In this document: positions 60,983 through 64,000 of the stretch, piece by piece | Layout of the letters: every line of letters begins with the position of its first letter | Position numbering within the stretch: the stretch's first letter is position 1 | Assembly (NCBI RefSeq): GCF_002742645.2 | Contig: NZ_CP033875.1 | Coordinates: 1,404,001-1,468,000, forward strand | Reading direction: 5' to 3' | From: Caulobacter sp. FWC26 | GTDB lineage: Bacteria > Pseudomonadota > Alphaproteobacteria > Caulobacterales > Caulobacteraceae | Length of the DNA: 64,000 nt | The notes under the pieces: model-generated | The model's input: only the letters and a program-made list of their open reading frames with translations | Told to the model about the DNA's origin: nothing | The model's database searches: none | Position numbers and translations under genes: made by a program

Positions 60983-61131
60983 GAGCTGCCGTGGCTGTGG
61001 GTCTGTTGGCGGCGAGCCTGACGGCTTGCGCCGCGCCGCGTCCCCATGGTCCGCCGCCGCCGTCGGCTCCGAACCGGGCCAAGGTGACGCCGCCGCCGCC
61101 GCCGATCGAGGCGATCCGCCCGCGTTACTGA
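60976..61131 (+). CDS. stpD: StpD-like 51-residue proline-rich lipoprotein
   Basis: A small gene overlapping stpC by seven bases. Residues 1-17 are a lipoprotein signal with lipobox LTAC (Cys18), then a Pro/Arg-rich tail (PRPHGPPPPSAPNRAKVTPP) ending RPRY. A short lipid-anchored linker for the outer or inner membrane is suggested. Fourth gene of the operon, so I assign it to stpD with caution. Confidence 0.6.
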   Translation: MLRAAVAVGLLAASLTACAAPRPHGPPPPSAPNRAKVTPPPPPIEAIRPRY

Positions 61132-61162
61132 TGGCAGCGCCCCGGCTGTCGGAGATCTCCCT

Positions 61163-61600
61163 ATGCTGAAGTTTCTGTCGCTCCTGGCGCTGGTGCTCGC
61201 GCCGTCTCTGGCGTTCGCCGAGGTCTCTCCCCAGCAGCGAGCGGTCGAGGCGGTGATCGCCGACAGCGCCGCCGGCTGGAACGCCGGCGATGTCGCGCGC
61301 TTCATGGCCAGCTATTCCGACGCGCCGGAAACCAGCTTCGTCACCGAGGAAGGCCTCGTGCGCGGCAAGGCCGCCATGCTGGAGCGCTACAAGGCCAAGT
61401 ACGACTTCGGCGATCCGGCCAAGCGCGGCGTCCTAAGCTTTGAATCGGTCGATTTCCGCCTACTGGATCCGACCCACGCGCTTTACGTGGGCCGGTGGGC
61501 GCTGGCCTATCCCAACGGGACCTCAGCCAAGGGATACACCAGCCTGATCATGGCCCTGGAGCCCGGCGGCTGGCGCATCATCGCCGATCACAGCAGCTGA
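61163..61600 (+). CDS. Secreted NTF2-like (DUF4440/SgcJ-type) protein
   Basis: 145 residues. Signal peptide ~1-19 (ending AFA-EV). The cone-shaped fold pattern VIADSAAGWNAGDVARFMASYSDAPE, then strands ending YTSLIMALEPGGWRIIADHSS is typical of DUF4440. Could be a small-molecule binding or isomerase-like protein; role unknown. 31 bases after the stpD-like gene, so it may be cotranscribed. Converges with the amidase, four bases between. Confidence 0.85.
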   Translation: MLKFLSLLALVLAPSLAFAEVSPQQRAVEAVIADSAAGWNAGDVARFMASYSDAPETSFVTEEGLVRGKAAMLERYKAKYDFGDPAKRGVLSFESVDFRLLDPTHALYVGRWALAYPNGTSAKGYTSLIMALEPGGWRIIADHSS

Positions 61601-61604
61601 GCGC

Positions 61605-63101
61605 TCACGGCGCGATCGTTGTCTTGAAGGTCGGCGCCTTGCGGTGCTTCGTCGCCTGCTCGTAGGCGTAGCCCAGGTTCAGCAGCAGCTTCTCGCTCCA
61701 GGCCGGACCGATGAACGACAGCCCGACCGGCAGGCCCGACACGTCGCCCATCGGCACGGTCAGGTGCGGATAGCCGGCCACGGCGGGCAGGGTGGTCGAC
61801 GAGCCGCCGTAGTTGTCGCCGTTCAGCGGATCGATGGTCCAGGCCGGGCCGGTGGTGGGGGCGATGATGGCCACCGCGCCCGTGTCCTTCAGGATCTTGT
61901 CGATGCCTTCAGCACCGGCCAGGCGCTTGGAGTCCGCCAGCGCCTTGAGGTACTCGGGGTCCTCAAGCCCCTTGGTCTTTTCGGCGCGCTCGAAGCTTTC
62001 CTGGCCGAACCATTCGAACTCCTTCGGGGTCATCTTGTTGAAGGCGATCAGGTCGGCCAGCGTGCGGCTCGGGACCTTCTTGGGATCGGTCGAGGCCAGA
62101 TAGGCGGCCATGTCGGCCTTCAGTTCGGTATAGAGCACCACGCCCTCGGCCTTGCCGATCGGGCCTTCGTCGAAGTCCTTGACGTCGACCAGGGTCGCGC
62201 CCTGGGCCTGGAGCTCTTTCAGCGCCCGCTCGAACACGGCGTCGGTCTTGGGCGAATAGCCGGTGTAGAACCGCGCCACGGCCAGCGTCACGCCCCTCAG
62301 CGCATCCTTGGAGAGGCCTTTGGCGTAGTCGGTCTTGCGCGTGTCGGCTTCTTTCGTGGCCGGATCGGCGGGATCGGAGCCGGCGATGATGGTCAGCACC
62401 TTGGCCGCGTCCTCGACCGTCAGGGTCATCGGGCCGGCGGTGTCCTGGCTGTGGCTGATCGGCACGATGTGGGTGCGCGAGACGAGGCCCACGGTCGGCT
62501 TGAGGCCCACCAGGCCGTTGATCGCCGAGGGGCAGGTGATCGAGCCGTCGGTCTCGGTGCCGATGGCCAGGGGCGCCAGGCCCGCCGCCACTGCCGCGCC
62601 CGAACCGCTGGACGAGCCGCAGGCGCTGCGGTCCAGGGCGTAGGGGTTGCGCACCGTGCCGCCCACCGCGCTCCAGCCGCTGATCGAGTGGTTGGAGCGG
62701 ATATTGGCCCATTCCGACAGGTTGGCCTTGCCCAGGATGACGAGGCCCGCGTCGCGCAGCCGCTTGGCGACAGGGGCGTCGCGGCCGGTGATGTTGTCCT
62801 TCAGCGCCAGCGAGCCGGCGGTGGTGGGCAGGGGATCGGCGCTCTCGATATTGTCCTTCAGGAGGATCGGAACGCCGTGCAGGGCCGAGCGGACCTTGCC
62901 GGCCTTGCTTTCGGCGTCGAGGGCCTTGGCGTCGGTCAGGGCGTTCGGGTTGGTGGCGATCACGGCGCGCAGGACGGGGTTGCGCTGCTTGATGGTCTCC
63001 AGCGCGGCCTTGGTCGCCGCCTGGGACGTCTGGGCCGAGGCGTTACCGGCGAGCAGGGCGATGGCGGCCGCGCCGGCCAGGATGGCGAATTTGGTCATCA
63101 A
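61605..63101 (-). CDS. Amidase-signature hydrolase, secreted
   Basis: 498 residues. Signal peptide ~1-23 (ending ASA-QT). Amidase signature triad: Lys82 ([11 protein letters not shown]), the Ser run 163-165 (cis-Ser) and Ser187 ([12 protein letters not shown], nucleophile). Family members cleave amides, often peptide or fatty-acyl amides; the periplasmic location suggests scavenging. ATG at 63101 or, three bases later, 63098. The substrate is unknown. Confidence 0.92.
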   Translation of the reverse strand: MMTKFAILAGAAAIALLAGNASAQTSQAATKAALETIKQRNPVLRAVIATNPNALTDAKALDAESKAGKVRSALHGVPILLKDNIESADPLPTTAGSLALKDNITGRDAPVAKRLRDAGLVILGKANLSEWANIRSNHSISGWSAVGGTVRNPYALDRSACGSSSGSGAAVAAGLAPLAIGTETDGSITCPSAINGLVGLKPTVGLVSRTHIVPISHSQDTAGPMTLTVEDAAKVLTIIAGSDPADPATKEADTRKTDYAKGLSKDALRGVTLAVARFYTGYSPKTDAVFERALKELQAQGATLVDVKDFDEGPIGKAEGVVLYTELKADMAAYLASTDPKKVPSRTLADLIAFNKMTPKEFEWFGQESFERAEKTKGLEDPEYLKALADSKRLAGAEGIDKILKDTGAVAIIAPTTGPAWTIDPLNGDNYGGSSTTLPAVAGYPHLTVPMGDVSGLPVGLSFIGPAWSEKLLLNLGYAYEQATKHRKAPTFKTTIAP

Positions 63102-63202
63102 GCTTTTCCCCCAACGCGGCCGCGACTCCGGCGGCCAAGCGGGCGGAGCATGGGGTCAAAAATCCCGGTTCGCCAAGCGCCAACCGCCACAGTCGTGCGT
63201 GA

Positions 63203-63991
63203 TCAGACGAATATCGCCACGTTCTGTCGCGCCAGGACCAAGGGGCGGCCCTTGGCGTCCCACAGGTGCATTTCCTGGGTCGAGTAGCCGTCGCCGATGG
63301 TTTCGGCGCGGGTGCGCAGCAGTCGCCAACCGTCGTCGTCAGCCTGCGGCAGGCCTACGATGTCCAGCGACCAGGTCATGGTCGAGATCGGCCCAAACTG
63401 CGGGAACAGCGCCATGGCCGGGGGCGGGGGCATGTCGGCCAGGGCCACCAGGGCCGAGATCGAGGTCGCGGCCGCGTCGCGGTGCCGGATCCACAGCAGG
63501 TATTCGGGCTCGCCCCCGGCCAGGGGACGCGTACCACCCGCCTTGCGAACCTCGAACTGCGACGAGAAGTGCGGTGCGCCCTGGCGGTTTTCCGGGAAGA
63601 ACAGCTCGCAGGCGTTGGCCGGGGAGACGGGCGGGCAGAGGACTTCCTCGTAGGACAGAGCCGAGGCCCGCGCCGCGCCAAAGGTCAGCACACCGTGCGT
63701 GGCCACGCCCTGCTCGCCGATCAGGTCGACGGCGACGAACAGAGTCGACTTGCCTTGGCGCAGCGGCCGCACCGAGATCGCCAGCTCGCCCGAGGCGGGA
63801 CCCACGAACGCGAACTGCGCCGAGCGCAGGGGAGGGGCCTCTGGAAATGTTCTCAACGCCGCTTCGACGCACAACGCGCCGCTCAAGCCGCCATAGGTGG
63901 TGCGGCCTTGCTTCCAATCGTCTGAAACGTGGGCGGAAAAGCCGGTGTCGGTCGGAGCGATGGCGGCGACGAGGTCGGTGTAGAGAGTCAT
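63203..63991 (-). CDS. Acyl-CoA thioesterase family protein (double hotdog)
   Basis: 262 residues. Two hotdog repeats: the N-terminal half with TTYGGLSGALCVEAALRTFPEAPPLRSAQFAFVGPA and the C-terminal half with GYSTQEMHLWDAKGRPLVLARQNVAIF, as in TesB-like thioesterases of the 4HBT_3 group. It would hydrolyse acyl-CoAs to free acid; substrate unknown. Cytoplasmic. Start ATG lies near the window edge, but the gene is complete. Confidence 0.88.
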   Translation of the reverse strand: MTLYTDLVAAIAPTDTGFSAHVSDDWKQGRTTYGGLSGALCVEAALRTFPEAPPLRSAQFAFVGPASGELAISVRPLRQGKSTLFVAVDLIGEQGVATHGVLTFGAARASALSYEEVLCPPVSPANACELFFPENRQGAPHFSSQFEVRKAGGTRPLAGGEPEYLLWIRHRDAAATSISALVALADMPPPPAMALFPQFGPISTMTWSLDIVGLPQADDDGWRLLRTRAETIGDGYSTQEMHLWDAKGRPLVLARQNVAIFV

Positions 63992-64000
63992 GTGGCGAGT

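Noticed and set aside
61644..63287. 547-codon plus-strand frame opposite the amidase
   Set aside because: The minus-strand frame has the full amidase triad and signal peptide; the plus frame has no domain.

Overview
The window is very probably chromosome of a Caulobacter close to C. vibrioides/crescentus. The DNA is GC-rich, there are four TonB-dependent receptors within 21 kb, and one histidine kinase (48667-51195) has exactly the length (842 aa) and phospho-acceptor position (His610) known for C. crescentus PleC. Alphaproteobacterial general-stress (EcfG/SigT) promoter motifs and a CtrA-like box are also visible. Gene functions below come from reading the translated sequence; no database search was possible.

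Layout. 1-10.4 kb: the 3' part of a giant Thr/Ser/Gln-rich octapeptide-repeat protein, then a SPINDLY-type O-GlcNAc transferase (GT41) and an overlapping FkbM-methyltransferase/glycosyltransferase fusion. This looks like a surface-protein glycosylation module. 10.4-13.6 kb (minus): a beta-oxidation-type operon of thiolase, acyl-CoA dehydrogenase and MaoC-like hydratase. 13.6-17.1 kb: a TonB-dependent receptor with a secreted downstream partner. 17.4-22.7 kb (minus): a stress-related block with a hemerythrin, a GT4 plus debranching-enzyme operon, and four small genes; two good EcfG-type promoters precede the first two units. 22.7-28.8 kb: an AT-rich gap, a transglutaminase, and a ROK regulator divergent from a receptor/glycerophosphodiesterase operon.

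28.9-35.9 kb: two more TonB-dependent receptors, tRNA-Lys(CUU) and an Hpt phosphotransfer protein; one receptor is preceded by GntR-like inverted repeats. 35.9-42.6 kb: an AIM24-family protein, a chorismate mutase, a LysR regulator, and the divergent assimilatory sulfate-reduction operon cobA-DUF2849-cysI-DUF934-cysH. 42.6-48.6 kb: a penicillin-acylase-family hydrolase, a 3D-domain protein, a GST, an S1/P1 nuclease, a Nudix hydrolase, an UrcA protein and a small TonB-C-like secreted protein.

48.7-54.6 kb (minus): pleC, pepN and a hypothetical gene. 54.7-57.1 kb: a pair of acyl-CoA dehydrogenases that look like a heteromeric enzyme. 57.3-61.1 kb: a tightly packed four-gene operon (Sel1-repeat protein, beta-helix protein, secreted protein, 51-residue lipoprotein) that I recognise as probably the stalk cross-band operon stpABCD, with a CtrA-like box before the first gene. 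61.2-64 kb: an NTF2-like secreted protein, an amidase and a double-hotdog thioesterase.

Most promising leads: the repeat protein with its adjacent GT41 and FkbM/GT enzymes, and its exact 168/240-bp super-periodicity; the stp operon with its CtrA box and tiny fourth gene; the paired EcfG promoters; and the cluster of small genes next to an AT-rich gap.
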